This document shows positions 51,445-59,147 of a DNA stretch of 64,000 nt, in pieces (positions within the stretch are counted from its first letter, which is position 1; the number at the start of each line of letters is the position of its first letter). The DNA is taken from NCBI RefSeq assembly GCF_014194975.1, contig NZ_JACIAY010000015.1:62001-126000 (forward strand), written 5' to 3'. The DNA comes from Sphingomonas sp. BK580. GTDB lineage: Bacteria; Pseudomonadota; Alphaproteobacteria; Sphingomonadales; Sphingomonadaceae. The position numbers and the translations under genes were made by a program. The notes under the pieces were generated by a model. That model worked only from the letters and a program-made list of their open reading frames with translations. It searched no databases and was not told where the DNA came from.

Positions 51445-51951
51445 TCAGCCGCGCAGCGCCTCGACCCGGCCCATCTCCTCGGGCGGGATCAGCCCCTCGA
51501 GCACCGCCCAGAACCCCGTCACCGCGCCCTGGCCGGCGCGCGAATAGGCTGCCGAGAGCTTCTCGCGCAGCGAGTCGTACAACTCGCTCTCCAGCGCGGT
51601 GCCCTCGGGGGTGAGCCGCAGCAGTCGCTGGCGGCGGTCCCGCTCACCCGGGCGGGTCTCGACCATGTTGCGCTCGATCAGCTCGTTGAGCACGCGGCCG
51701 AGCGACTGTTTGGTGATCGCCAGCAGCGCCAGCAGCTCGCTCACCGGCATGTCGGGCTTGCGCGCGATGAAGTACAACGCGCGGTGGTGCGCGCGCCCGA
51801 GACCCTGTTTGGCGAGCCCGCGATCGATCGACCGCGTGATGTGGCTGTTGCCGAAATAGAGCAGCTCGATCCCGCGGCGGATCTCGGTCTCGCGGAGGAA
51901 GAGCGGCGAGGCGGATTGGGTTGAGGCAGCCATGTTGACCGGCTTTGCCAT
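51445..51951 (-). CDS. MarR family transcriptional regulator
   Basis: A 168-residue winged-helix regulator. DNA-binding core LGRAHHRALYFIARKPDMPV, SELLALLAITKQSLGRVLNE (recognition helix) and the wing VETRPGERDRRQRLLRLTPE are seen, between dimerisation helices. Two in-frame ATG codons (51951 and 51933) are possible starts. Divergent from ilvE across an 87-base spacer, so it may control ilvE as well as itself; the effector is unknown. Confidence 0.9.
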   Translation of the reverse strand: MAKPVNMAASTQSASPLFLRETEIRRGIELLYFGNSHITRSIDRGLAKQGLGRAHHRALYFIARKPDMPVSELLALLAITKQSLGRVLNELIERNMVETRPGERDRRQRLLRLTPEGTALESELYDSLREKLSAAYSRAGQGAVTGFWAVLEGLIPPEEMGRVEALRG

Positions 51952-52038
51952 CGGCCCTAGGCCACCGCAACCCGGCAATGCGGTGTCTCGTCGCATGCGC
52001 CGCCTACCGCCGACTCTGGCCGTTGGGAGCTGATTTCC

Positions 52039-53118
52039 GTGAATTTCGCGTTCGAGCCGCATCCGTCGCCCGTTCCAGCCAACGAGCGTGCCGCGCGTCT
52101 GGTCGACCCGGGCTTCGGTCGCGTCTTCACCGATCACATGGCGATCCTGCATTATTCGGAGGGGCGCGGCTGGCACGACGGCCGCATCGGCGAGCGGGTG
52201 GCGCTGACGATGGATCCCGCCTCGTCGGTGCTCCACTACGCGCAGGAGATCTTCGAGGGCCTCAAAGCCTATCGGCTCGAGGACGGCGGGCTGGCGCTGT
52301 TCCGCCCCGAGGCCAACGCGCGCCGCTTCAACGCCTCCGCGCGGCGCATGGCGATGCCCGAGCTGCCCGAGGAGCTGTTCCTCGAATCATGCGAGCGGCT
52401 GGTGCAGACCGAGCGCGAGTGGATGCCGTCGGTGGAGGGCGGCTCGCTGTACCTGCGCCCCTTCATGATCGCGTCGGAGGCGTTCCTCGGCGTCAAGCCG
52501 TCGGCCGAGTATCTCTACATGGTGCTGGCCTCGTCGGTCGGCGCCTATTGGAAGGGCGGCGCCCGCGCGGTGTCGCTGTGGGTCAGCCACGACTACACGC
52601 GCGCCGCGCCGGGCGGCACCGGCGCCGCCAAGTGCGGCGGCAATTACGCCACCAGCCTCGTCGCGCAGCAGGAGGCGATCCGCCGCGGCTTCGATCAGGT
52701 GGTGTTCCTCGACGCCGCCGAGCGGCGCTGGATCGAGGAGCTCGGCGGCATGAACATCTTCTTCGTGTTCGAGGACGGCTCGCTGCAGACGCCGCCGCTG
52801 ACGGGCACGATCCTGCCCGGCATCACGCGCGACTCGATCCTCCAGCTCGCGCGCGACGAGGGGCTGGTGGTGCGCGAGGAGCCCTATTCGATCGAACAGT
52901 GGCGTGCCGGCGCGGCGAGCGGGCGGCTGGTGGAGAGCTTCGCCTGCGGCACCGCCGCGGTGGTGACCCCGATCGGCCGCGCCGCCGGGCCGGACTATGA
53001 GTTCACCATCGGCAGCGGCGCCACGGGGCAGCTGACGGCGCGCTTCCTCGACCGGCTGAGCGCGGTGCAACGCGGGCGCGCGCCCGACCCGCACGGCTGG
53101 CTGCGACGTATCGGTTGA
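52039..53118 (+). CDS. ilvE: Branched-chain amino acid aminotransferase
   Basis: A 359-residue fold-type IV PLP enzyme that transaminates leucine, isoleucine and valine. Signatures are LHYAQEIFEGLKAYR, LYLRPFMIASEAFLGVKPS, the PLP Lys in TGAAKCGGNYATSL, EELGGMNIFFVFEDG and LPGITRDSILQLARDEGL. ESFACGTAAVVTPIG near the C-terminus is also conserved. GTG start at 52039 with gggagc ten bases ahead. Divergent from the MarR regulator. Confidence 0.96.
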   Translation: MNFAFEPHPSPVPANERAARLVDPGFGRVFTDHMAILHYSEGRGWHDGRIGERVALTMDPASSVLHYAQEIFEGLKAYRLEDGGLALFRPEANARRFNASARRMAMPELPEELFLESCERLVQTEREWMPSVEGGSLYLRPFMIASEAFLGVKPSAEYLYMVLASSVGAYWKGGARAVSLWVSHDYTRAAPGGTGAAKCGGNYATSLVAQQEAIRRGFDQVVFLDAAERRWIEELGGMNIFFVFEDGSLQTPPLTGTILPGITRDSILQLARDEGLVVREEPYSIEQWRAGAASGRLVESFACGTAAVVTPIGRAAGPDYEFTIGSGATGQLTARFLDRLSAVQRGRAPDPHGWLRRIG

Positions 53119-53154
53119 GTCTTGCCCCGCGCGCGGCTAAGCGCGCGGGCCTGT

Positions 53155-53229
53155 TGGGGCGTCGCCAAGCGGTAAGGCACCGGTTTTTGGTACCGGCATT
53201 CGCAGGTTCGAATCCTGCCGCCCCAGCCA
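53155..53229 (+). tRNA. tRNA-Gln (anticodon TTG)
   Basis: The acceptor stem tggggcg (53155-53161) pairs with cgcccca (53219-53225), followed by G and encoded CCA. The anticodon loop ttttggt places TTG at 53187-53189, and the T-loop ttcgaat is intact. It reads CAA (and CAG by wobble) codons. Confidence 0.97.
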
Positions 53230-53388
53230 CGCAGCGCGTCACCGCGTCCGGGCCATGGCAGGCCGTGGCTCGCATGGGCCGGCAGATCGCGCGCTGGCCG
53301 CAGCCGGACAACAGCATCAGCGTCGTCGCTCTCTGGCCAACAGCGAGGCCCCGGATCGCTCCGAGGCCTCGCGTTCGTGCCGGTCCGC

Positions 53389-54000
53389 TCAGCGCGCTGT
53401 CGCTGCGGCGGCGGCCGGCGGCTGCGGCAGCGCGGCGCTCCCGGCGGGCGGAGGCGGCGGAGCACCTGTGCCAGAGGAGAGCGGCGGAGGTGCGCCGGCA
53501 CCCGGTTGCGGAGGCGGCGGTGCGCCTGCGCCCGGGGGCGGCGGCGGGGGCGCGCCAGCACCCGGAGGCGGCGGCGCCCCGGCACCCGGCGCCGGCGGCG
53601 CGCCCGGCCCGCGCGGCGGCGGCGGCGGGCCGACCTCACGTGCGCCGGCGCCGTCGACCAGGAAGCGCGCGCGCAGCTGCCCCTCGTCGTAGCGGCCCTG
53701 GACCAGCACCGGCGCGCCCGCGCGCGGCGCCGAGTCGCGGCCGGCGTCGACCAGCGCGCGCCCGCTCGAGTCCTCGACGACGAAGCGGTCGCCGTACACC
53801 GCGGCGACGCGGCCGCGCACCGTGACGGTGCCGCTCGACTGCGCCAGCTTGGCGACCGCGGTCGGCACGGTCGGCGCCATCTCGACCGCGGGACGGGTGA
53901 GCGCCACCGCGCCGGCGCCGCCCGCCGCGCCGAGTGCCAGCAGCGCCGCGCCGGCCAGGGCGACGCGGCGTGGGGCGGTGACATGGGGTAGAAGGGTCAT
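53389..54000 (-). CDS. Exported OB-fold (BOF/YgiW-like) protein with Pro-rich tail
   Basis: A 203-residue protein. A basic N-terminus and hydrophobic signal (RRVALAGAALLALGAAGGAGA) are followed by a short OB-fold domain (about 45-120; GTVTVRGRVAAVYGDRFVVE, then DSSGRALVDAG and VLVQGRYDEGQLRARFLV). This pattern follows the bacterial OB-fold family of YgiW, a periplasmic stress protein. The tail (about 122-200) is Pro/Gly/Ala repeats of the GAGAPPPP type, coded by a repetitive stretch at about 53416-53630. It is divergent from a PhoP/PhoQ-like system, 108 bases apart. Function inferred from fold and context only. Confidence 0.72.
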   Translation of the reverse strand: MTLLPHVTAPRRVALAGAALLALGAAGGAGAVALTRPAVEMAPTVPTAVAKLAQSSGTVTVRGRVAAVYGDRFVVEDSSGRALVDAGRDSAPRAGAPVLVQGRYDEGQLRARFLVDGAGAREVGPPPPPRGPGAPPAPGAGAPPPPGAGAPPPPPPGAGAPPPPQPGAGAPPPLSSGTGAPPPPPAGSAALPQPPAAAAATAR

Positions 54001-54108
54001 CGATCAGCTCCTCTGCTTGCGATGCGCCCTCTCTACCGCGGCCCGCTGCCACCGGCGCTGAACCGGTCGGTTCAGTTTCGGTTTAGTCGCGGTGTATAGC
54101 GGCGTCGC

Positions 54109-54768
54109 ATGCGTATCCTGCTCGTCGAGGATGATCGTGACCTGGGTCCCCGCATCGCGCGCGCGCTGCGCGAGGAGCGCTGCGCGGTCGACCTCGTCGC
54201 CGACGGGATCGACGCCGCGCATCTCGGCGAGACCGAGCCCTACGACGCCGCGGTGCTCGACCTCGGACTGCCCGGCATGGACGGCGTCGCGGTGCTGCAC
54301 GCGTGGCGCGCGGCGGGGCGCGATCTGCCCGTGCTGGTGCTCACCGCGCGCGACGGCTGGTCCGACAAGGTGGCTGGGTTCAAAGCCGGAGCCGACGACT
54401 ATCTGGTCAAGCCGTTCCGCGTCGAGGAGCTGGTGATGCGGCTGCGCGCGCTGGTGCGCCGCGCCGCGGGCCACGCCCAGCCGCTGCTGCGCGCCGGCCC
54501 GCTCTCGTTCGACGCCCCGACCGGCACGTTCGAGCTCGACGGGCTGCCGCTCAAGCTCACCGCGCTGGAATGGCGCGTGCTCTCGCAGCTGATGCTGCGC
54601 AAGGGCGCGGTGATCGAGCGGCTCGACCTGCTCGACAAGGTCTATGAGGGCGACGCCGACACCGACTCGAACAGCCTCGAGGTGATCGTCGGCCGCCTGC
54701 GAAAGAAGATCGGCGCCGCGCTCATCGAGACGGTGCGCGGGCGCGGCTACCGGCTGGTGGGCGCATGA
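54109..54768 (+). CDS. PhoP-like response regulator
   Basis: A 219-residue OmpR-class regulator. The receiver has the acidic pocket EDD, phospho-acceptor Asp in AAVLDLGLPGMDGVAVL (residue about 51), Thr in LVLTARDGWSDKV and Lys in DDYLVKPF. The winged helix has LKLTALEWRVLSQLMLRKGA and SNSLEVIVGRLRKKIG. The LVLTARDGWSDKVAGF part and tail TVRGRGYRL resemble E. coli PhoP/QseB. It is translationally coupled to the kinase gene (ATGA). Targets are unknown; the divergent OB-fold gene is the first candidate. Confidence 0.92.
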   Translation: MRILLVEDDRDLGPRIARALREERCAVDLVADGIDAAHLGETEPYDAAVLDLGLPGMDGVAVLHAWRAAGRDLPVLVLTARDGWSDKVAGFKAGADDYLVKPFRVEELVMRLRALVRRAAGHAQPLLRAGPLSFDAPTGTFELDGLPLKLTALEWRVLSQLMLRKGAVIERLDLLDKVYEGDADTDSNSLEVIVGRLRKKIGAALIETVRGRGYRLVGA

Positions 54769-56057
54769 GCGCGCGCGTGCCGCGCTCGATCCAGGCGCGC
54801 ATGCTGATCGTGTCAGCGATCGCCACCGCGCTCGCGCTCGCGCTCGCCGGCGCGGCGATGGCGGGGCTGCTCGGGCGCTTCGTGGTGGAGGGCCTCGACC
54901 AGCGGCTCGACGCCGAGCTCACGCTGCTCGCCAGTGCGATCGACGCCGACGGGCACGTCGATCGCGCGCGGCTCACGCGGGTGCGCGGCGCGCTCGACGC
55001 CGGTCCCGAGTGGCGCTGGCGGGTCGCCGGCCCGGACGGCACGCTCGGGTCGGCCGACTTCCCGCCGCTCGACCCACCGCCCGCCGCCGGGCCGGTCGCG
55101 CCGCCGGGACCGCGTCCGCGCGAGGGCGCGGAGGCGGTGCACGCGCGCGAGCTGGTGATCGCTAGCAGCCGCGGCGACGTGACGCTGAGCGCGGCCGCCC
55201 CGCGGTCCGTCGTGCGGCGTCCGATCGAGGGGGCGCTGTGGCCGCTGCTCGGCGCGCTCGCGGCGGTGGCGGCGGTGCTCACCGCGGCGCTGCTGGTGCA
55301 GCTGCGCGTCGGGCTCGCGCCGCTGCGCCGGCTGCGCGACCAGGTCGCGGCGATCCGCGGCGGCGCACGCGAGCGAGTCGAGGAGGATCAACCCGCGGAG
55401 CTGCGACCGCTCGCCGCCGAGCTCAACGCGCTCGCCGCCGACAATGCGGCTACGCTCGCCGTCGCGCGCGGCGCCGCCGCCAATCTCGCGCACGCACTCA
55501 AGACCCCCGTCGCGGCGCTGGCGCTCGACCTGCGCGACCGGCCCGAGCCGTTGGCGCAGGTCGAGAGGATCGATCGCACTATCCGCCACCATCTGGCACG
55601 CGCGCGCGCCGCCGCGATCGACCGCCGCGCCGCGACCGCAATGCGCCCGGCGACGGAGGGGCTCGTGGCCGCGGTGAGCGCGCTGCACCGCGATGCGCGG
55701 ATCACGCTCGACGTGCCCGCCGACCTCGCGGTCGCGGTCGACCCGCAGGACCTCGACGAACTGCTCGGCAACCTGCTCGACAATGCCGCGCGCCACGCTG
55801 CGGCGCGGGTCGGGCTGAGCGCCGCGCGCGAGGGGCGCTGGGTCACGGTGGAGGTGAGCGACGACGGGCCGGGTGTTCCCGCGGCCGAGCGCGACCGCGT
55901 CGCGCGTCCGGGCACCCGGCTCGACGAGCGCGGCGACGGCCATGGCTTCGGGCTGGCGATCGCGTCCGAGCTGGTCGCGCTCTATGGCGGCGCGCTCGCG
56001 CTGGAGGAGGCGAGCGGCGGCGGGTTGGCGGTGCGGCTGACGCTGCCGTCGGCGTAA
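54765..56057 (+). CDS. PhoQ-like sensor histidine kinase
   Basis: A 430-residue membrane kinase. An N-terminal membrane helix (about 11-35), a periplasmic domain (about 36-155) with a Pro-rich stretch, a second helix (about 158-182) and a HAMP-like linker lead to the kinase core. The H-box is ANLAHALKTPVAALALDL, close to the LTHSLKTP form of PhoQ rather than the usual HELRTP. The N-box is LLGNLLDNAARHAAARVG; G-boxes are DDGPGVP and GHGFGLAIASEL. The ATG overlaps the stop of the regulator gene. Ligand not known. Confidence 0.92.
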   Translation: MSARVPRSIQARMLIVSAIATALALALAGAAMAGLLGRFVVEGLDQRLDAELTLLASAIDADGHVDRARLTRVRGALDAGPEWRWRVAGPDGTLGSADFPPLDPPPAAGPVAPPGPRPREGAEAVHARELVIASSRGDVTLSAAAPRSVVRRPIEGALWPLLGALAAVAAVLTAALLVQLRVGLAPLRRLRDQVAAIRGGARERVEEDQPAELRPLAAELNALAADNAATLAVARGAAANLAHALKTPVAALALDLRDRPEPLAQVERIDRTIRHHLARARAAAIDRRAATAMRPATEGLVAAVSALHRDARITLDVPADLAVAVDPQDLDELLGNLLDNAARHAAARVGLSAAREGRWVTVEVSDDGPGVPAAERDRVARPGTRLDERGDGHGFGLAIASELVALYGGALALEEASGGGLAVRLTLPSA

Positions 56058-56124
56058 ACCCGGCTTGCCGCCCCGTATTCGCGAGCTAAGCTGCTGTGCG
56101 AACGAGGTAAACGGGGACGCTGGG

Positions 56125-57117
56125 ATGGGACGGCGAGGGATCGGCCTGGGCGCGCTGGCGCTGCTGGCGAGCAGCACGGTGGCGGCGAGCGCGCCGGTGC
56201 CGGGCGCCAACCCGATCTTCCGCGACCGGTTCACCGCCGATCCCGCGCCGCTGGTCGTCGGCGACCGACTGTACCTCTACGTCGGGCACGACGAGGCGCA
56301 GCGCGACGAGATGTTCAACATGAAGGAGTGGCTGGTCTATTCCACCACTGACATGCGTCACTGGACCGCGCACGGCCCGATCATGAACGTCAAGGACTTC
56401 AAGTGGGCCAAGCAGGACGCCTGGGCCTCGCAGGCGATCCGCAAGAACGGCAGATACTGGTTCTACGCCGCGGTCGAGCATGACTCGACCCATCCTGGCA
56501 AGGCGATCGCGGTGGCGGTGTCGGACAAGCCCACCGGTCCGTTCGTCGACGCCAGGGGATCGGCGCTGATCACCAACGAGATGACGCCCAAGGGCACGCA
56601 CAGTTGGGAGGATATCGACCCGACCGTGCTCACCGACGACGACGGCGCCACCTGGATCGCCTGGGGCAATCGGCAATGCTATATCGCCAAGCTCAAGCCC
56701 AACATGATCGAGCTCGACGGACCGATCACCGAGATCACGCCGCCGCACTTCGAGGAAGGGCCGTGGCTGCACAAGCGCGGCGACCTCTATTATCTCACCT
56801 ACGCCTCGCTCGACCGCAGCAAGCACCGTGACGAGAAGGTGTCCTACTCGACCGCGCCGACGATCCGCGGGCCCTGGACCTATCGCGGCGAGCTGACCGG
56901 ATCGGGCAAGTACAGTTTCACGATTCATCCGGGCATCGTCGAGTTCAAGAAGCGCTGGTACCTCTTCCTCCACAACGCGACCCTCGCGATCGGTGACCTC
57001 AACGGCGCGATCGGGCGGCGCGCGGTCACGGTGGAGTATCTGCACTACAACCCGGACGGGACGATGCGCCCGGTGGTGCAGACCGAGGCGGGGGTGACCG
57101 CGCCGGCACCGAAGTGA
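56125..57117 (+). CDS. Glycoside hydrolase family 43
   Basis: A 330-residue exported five-bladed beta-propeller glycosidase. Signal peptide IGLGALALLASSTVAASA; then the GH43 triad: base Asp in RFTADPAPLVVGDRLYLYVG (near residue 40), pKa-modulating Asp in HSWEDIDPTVLTDDDG (near 174), acid Glu in PPHFEEGPWLHKRGD (near 213). Similar proteins are alpha-L-arabinofuranosidases or xylosidases on arabinoxylan. ATG at 56125 is preferred; upstream in-frame codons add no signal. It follows the kinase gene by 67 bases. Confidence 0.92.
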   Translation: MGRRGIGLGALALLASSTVAASAPVPGANPIFRDRFTADPAPLVVGDRLYLYVGHDEAQRDEMFNMKEWLVYSTTDMRHWTAHGPIMNVKDFKWAKQDAWASQAIRKNGRYWFYAAVEHDSTHPGKAIAVAVSDKPTGPFVDARGSALITNEMTPKGTHSWEDIDPTVLTDDDGATWIAWGNRQCYIAKLKPNMIELDGPITEITPPHFEEGPWLHKRGDLYYLTYASLDRSKHRDEKVSYSTAPTIRGPWTYRGELTGSGKYSFTIHPGIVEFKKRWYLFLHNATLAIGDLNGAIGRRAVTVEYLHYNPDGTMRPVVQTEAGVTAPAPK

Positions 57118-57136
57118 AGGAGCGCCCGCGGCCCGC

Positions 57137-57967
57137 TCACAGCATCTCGAGCGGCACGGGTGTTCTCGGTCGCGGGAAGGTCCGGTCGAGCTCGGTCAGC
57201 TCCTCGGGCGTCAAGGTCAGATCGGCCGCCGCGCGATTGTCGCGGACGTGCTCCGCGCGCGCCGCCTTGGGGATGGCGATCGCACCGTCGCGCGCCAGCA
57301 GCCACGCCAGCGCCACCTGCGCCGCGGTCGCCCCCCGCGCCGCCGCCACGGCCACGAGGGCGGGATGGCCGAGCAGGCGGCCTTGCTCGACCGGGCTGTA
57401 CGCCATCACGGGCATGTCGCGCGCGGCCAGCCACGGCAGGAGGTCATGCTCGGGGCCGCGGCGCGTCAGATTGTAGAGGATCTGATCGGTGGCGCAGTCG
57501 CTCCCGCCAGCGGCGACGAGTTCCGCCATGTCGTCGCGGTCGAGATTGCTGACGCCCCAGCGCAGGATCTTGCCCGCCGCGACCAGCGCCGCCATCGCCT
57601 CGACCGTCTCGCCGAGCGGCACGCTGCCGCGCCAGTGGAGCAGGTACAGGTCGATCCGGTCGGTGCCGAGCCGCTCTAGGCTCGCCTCGCAGGCGCGGGC
57701 CAGCCGGGTGCGCGCGGCGTTCTGCGGATAGGCCTTGCTGACCAGGAACACCTCGTCGCGGCGGCCGTCGATGGCCGCGCCGACGACCCGCTCGGACTCA
57801 CCGTCGGCGTACATCTCGGCGGTGTCGATCAGCGTCATGCCGAGATCGAGCCCGAGGCGCAGTGCCGCGACCTCGTCGGCGCGACGGTCGGCGCGCTCGC
57901 CCATCATCCAGCTGCCCTGGCCCAGCGCGGGGACGGCGGCGCCGTCGCGCAGCCGTACCGTCCTCAC
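57137..57967 (-). CDS. Aldo/keto reductase
   Basis: A 276-residue NADPH-dependent reductase with a TIM barrel. The catalytic tetrad is visible as Asp and Tyr in TLIDTAEMYADGESE, Lys in FLVSKAYPQN and His in YLLHWRGSVPLGETV; cofactor motifs QILYNLTRRGPEHDLLPWL and AIAIPKAARAEHVRDN follow. Substrate unknown. The GTG start overlaps the stop of the SDR gene (GTGA), and an in-frame extension upstream merely covers that gene, so the two reductases are translated together. Confidence 0.93.
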   Translation of the reverse strand: MRTVRLRDGAAVPALGQGSWMMGERADRRADEVAALRLGLDLGMTLIDTAEMYADGESERVVGAAIDGRRDEVFLVSKAYPQNAARTRLARACEASLERLGTDRIDLYLLHWRGSVPLGETVEAMAALVAAGKILRWGVSNLDRDDMAELVAAGGSDCATDQILYNLTRRGPEHDLLPWLAARDMPVMAYSPVEQGRLLGHPALVAVAAARGATAAQVALAWLLARDGAIAIPKAARAEHVRDNRAAADLTLTPEELTELDRTFPRPRTPVPLEML

Positions 57968-58932
57968 GTGGCGCGCCGACGCCACAGCGCCACGCCCGCC
58001 AGCGCGGCGAGCGCCACCGTGCCGGCGGCGGCGGCCTTGCGGCCACGGTGCGGGTCGCGGCGTCGACCATCGGGGCCGCTCGCTCCCGCCGGCGGTTCGT
58101 GGATCGCGCCGGACGTGTCCTCGCCGCGCGGTGCGCGCGCCGACCAGCTGTCCATGAAGCCGTTCATCACTGCCGCCATCAGGTTGGGTGCGGCGAACTG
58201 ACCGAGCTTGAGCAGCAGCGCGGGCGCGCCGACGACGGTCGTGTCGCGCGGATGTCGCGCGAGCCGCACCACCGCTCGCGCCACCGTCTCGGGCGCGAGC
58301 GCGCCGGGCGGCAGCGTCAGCCGAGCACCCGAATAGTTGCCGGCGTGGTCGATCCCTGGCGTGTCGACGAAGGTGGGGTACACGTCGCAGACGTGCACGT
58401 TCGGGTGACGCGACAGCTCGCCGCGCAGCGCCTCGCTGAAGCCGCGCAGCCCGAACTTGCTCGCGGCATAAGCGGCGGCATAGGGCGTCGCGACGAAGCC
58501 GCCGACCGAGATCATGTTGACCCAGGTGCCGCGGTCCTGCGCGAGGAAGATCGGCACCACCGCGTGCGCCTCGTTCATGTGCGACTGCAGGTTGGCCTGG
58601 ATCACGCGCGCATGGTCGGCCAGCGGCACCTCGTGGTAGCGGCCGACGACGCCGACGCCGACGCAGCTGAACCACAGGTCGATCGCGCCGAGCAGGGCGC
58701 GTGCTTCCGTGGCCAGCGCCTGCACCGCGGCCGCGTCGGTGACGTCGACCACGCGCGCCTCGGCCCGGCCGCCGGCGTCGCGGCAGCGCGCGGCGATGTC
58801 GGCGAGACCTTCCTTGCCGCGCGCCGCGAGCAGCAGTTGCGCGCCGCCGCGAGCGAAGGCGATCGCGGTAGCGGCGCCGATCCCGCTCGACGCCCCGGTG
58901 ATGACGACCCGTAAGGGCGCGCCCTTGCCCAT
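57964..58932 (-). CDS. SDR family oxidoreductase with C-terminal membrane anchor
   Basis: A 322-residue short-chain dehydrogenase. Cofactor loop VVITGASSGIGAATAIAFA (about 7-25), NNAG-equivalent FSCVGVGVVGRYH, catalytic Ser in MISVGGFV and Y-x-x-x-K in YAAAYAASKFGLRGFS are seen. Unlike most SDRs it has a long C-terminal extension ending in a hydrophobic helix (GTVALAALAGVALWRRR, about 300-318), a probable membrane tail. It overlaps the aldo/keto reductase gene. Substrate not known. Confidence 0.9.
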   Translation of the reverse strand: MGKGAPLRVVITGASSGIGAATAIAFARGGAQLLLAARGKEGLADIAARCRDAGGRAEARVVDVTDAAAVQALATEARALLGAIDLWFSCVGVGVVGRYHEVPLADHARVIQANLQSHMNEAHAVVPIFLAQDRGTWVNMISVGGFVATPYAAAYAASKFGLRGFSEALRGELSRHPNVHVCDVYPTFVDTPGIDHAGNYSGARLTLPPGALAPETVARAVVRLARHPRDTTVVGAPALLLKLGQFAAPNLMAAVMNGFMDSWSARAPRGEDTSGAIHEPPAGASGPDGRRRDPHRGRKAAAAGTVALAALAGVALWRRRAT

Positions 58933-59034
58933 CTGCTGTCTCCCGTTGCTCCGCGGGTGGACGAACGGGGGCGGGGGGTGTTCCAGTGATGAACAGGATC
59001 CGGACGGGATGAAGGTGCCCCGGCCTCATCGGCA

Positions 59035-59125
59035 TCGTCCTGATTTCGTCTCAGGATCCACTGGTCCGGCGACGCCACGTGGCCGGGTGTGCGGTATGAC
59101 GGATCCTGAGACAGAATCAGGGCGA
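59035..59125. repeat. Inverted repeat in the SDR/chemotaxis receptor spacer
   Basis: Arms at 59035-59059 and 59101-59125 match at all but about 4 of 25 positions (shared cores ctcaggatcc and ggatcctgag) around a 41-base centre. The arms carry cctgattt/aatcagg at their outer ends. It lies in the 215-base gap upstream of the SDR gene and downstream of the chemotaxis gene on the same strand. It may be a repeat family member or a strong hairpin. Confidence 0.7.
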
Positions 59126-59147
59126 CGCGATGGTAGCTGAGGGGGCC

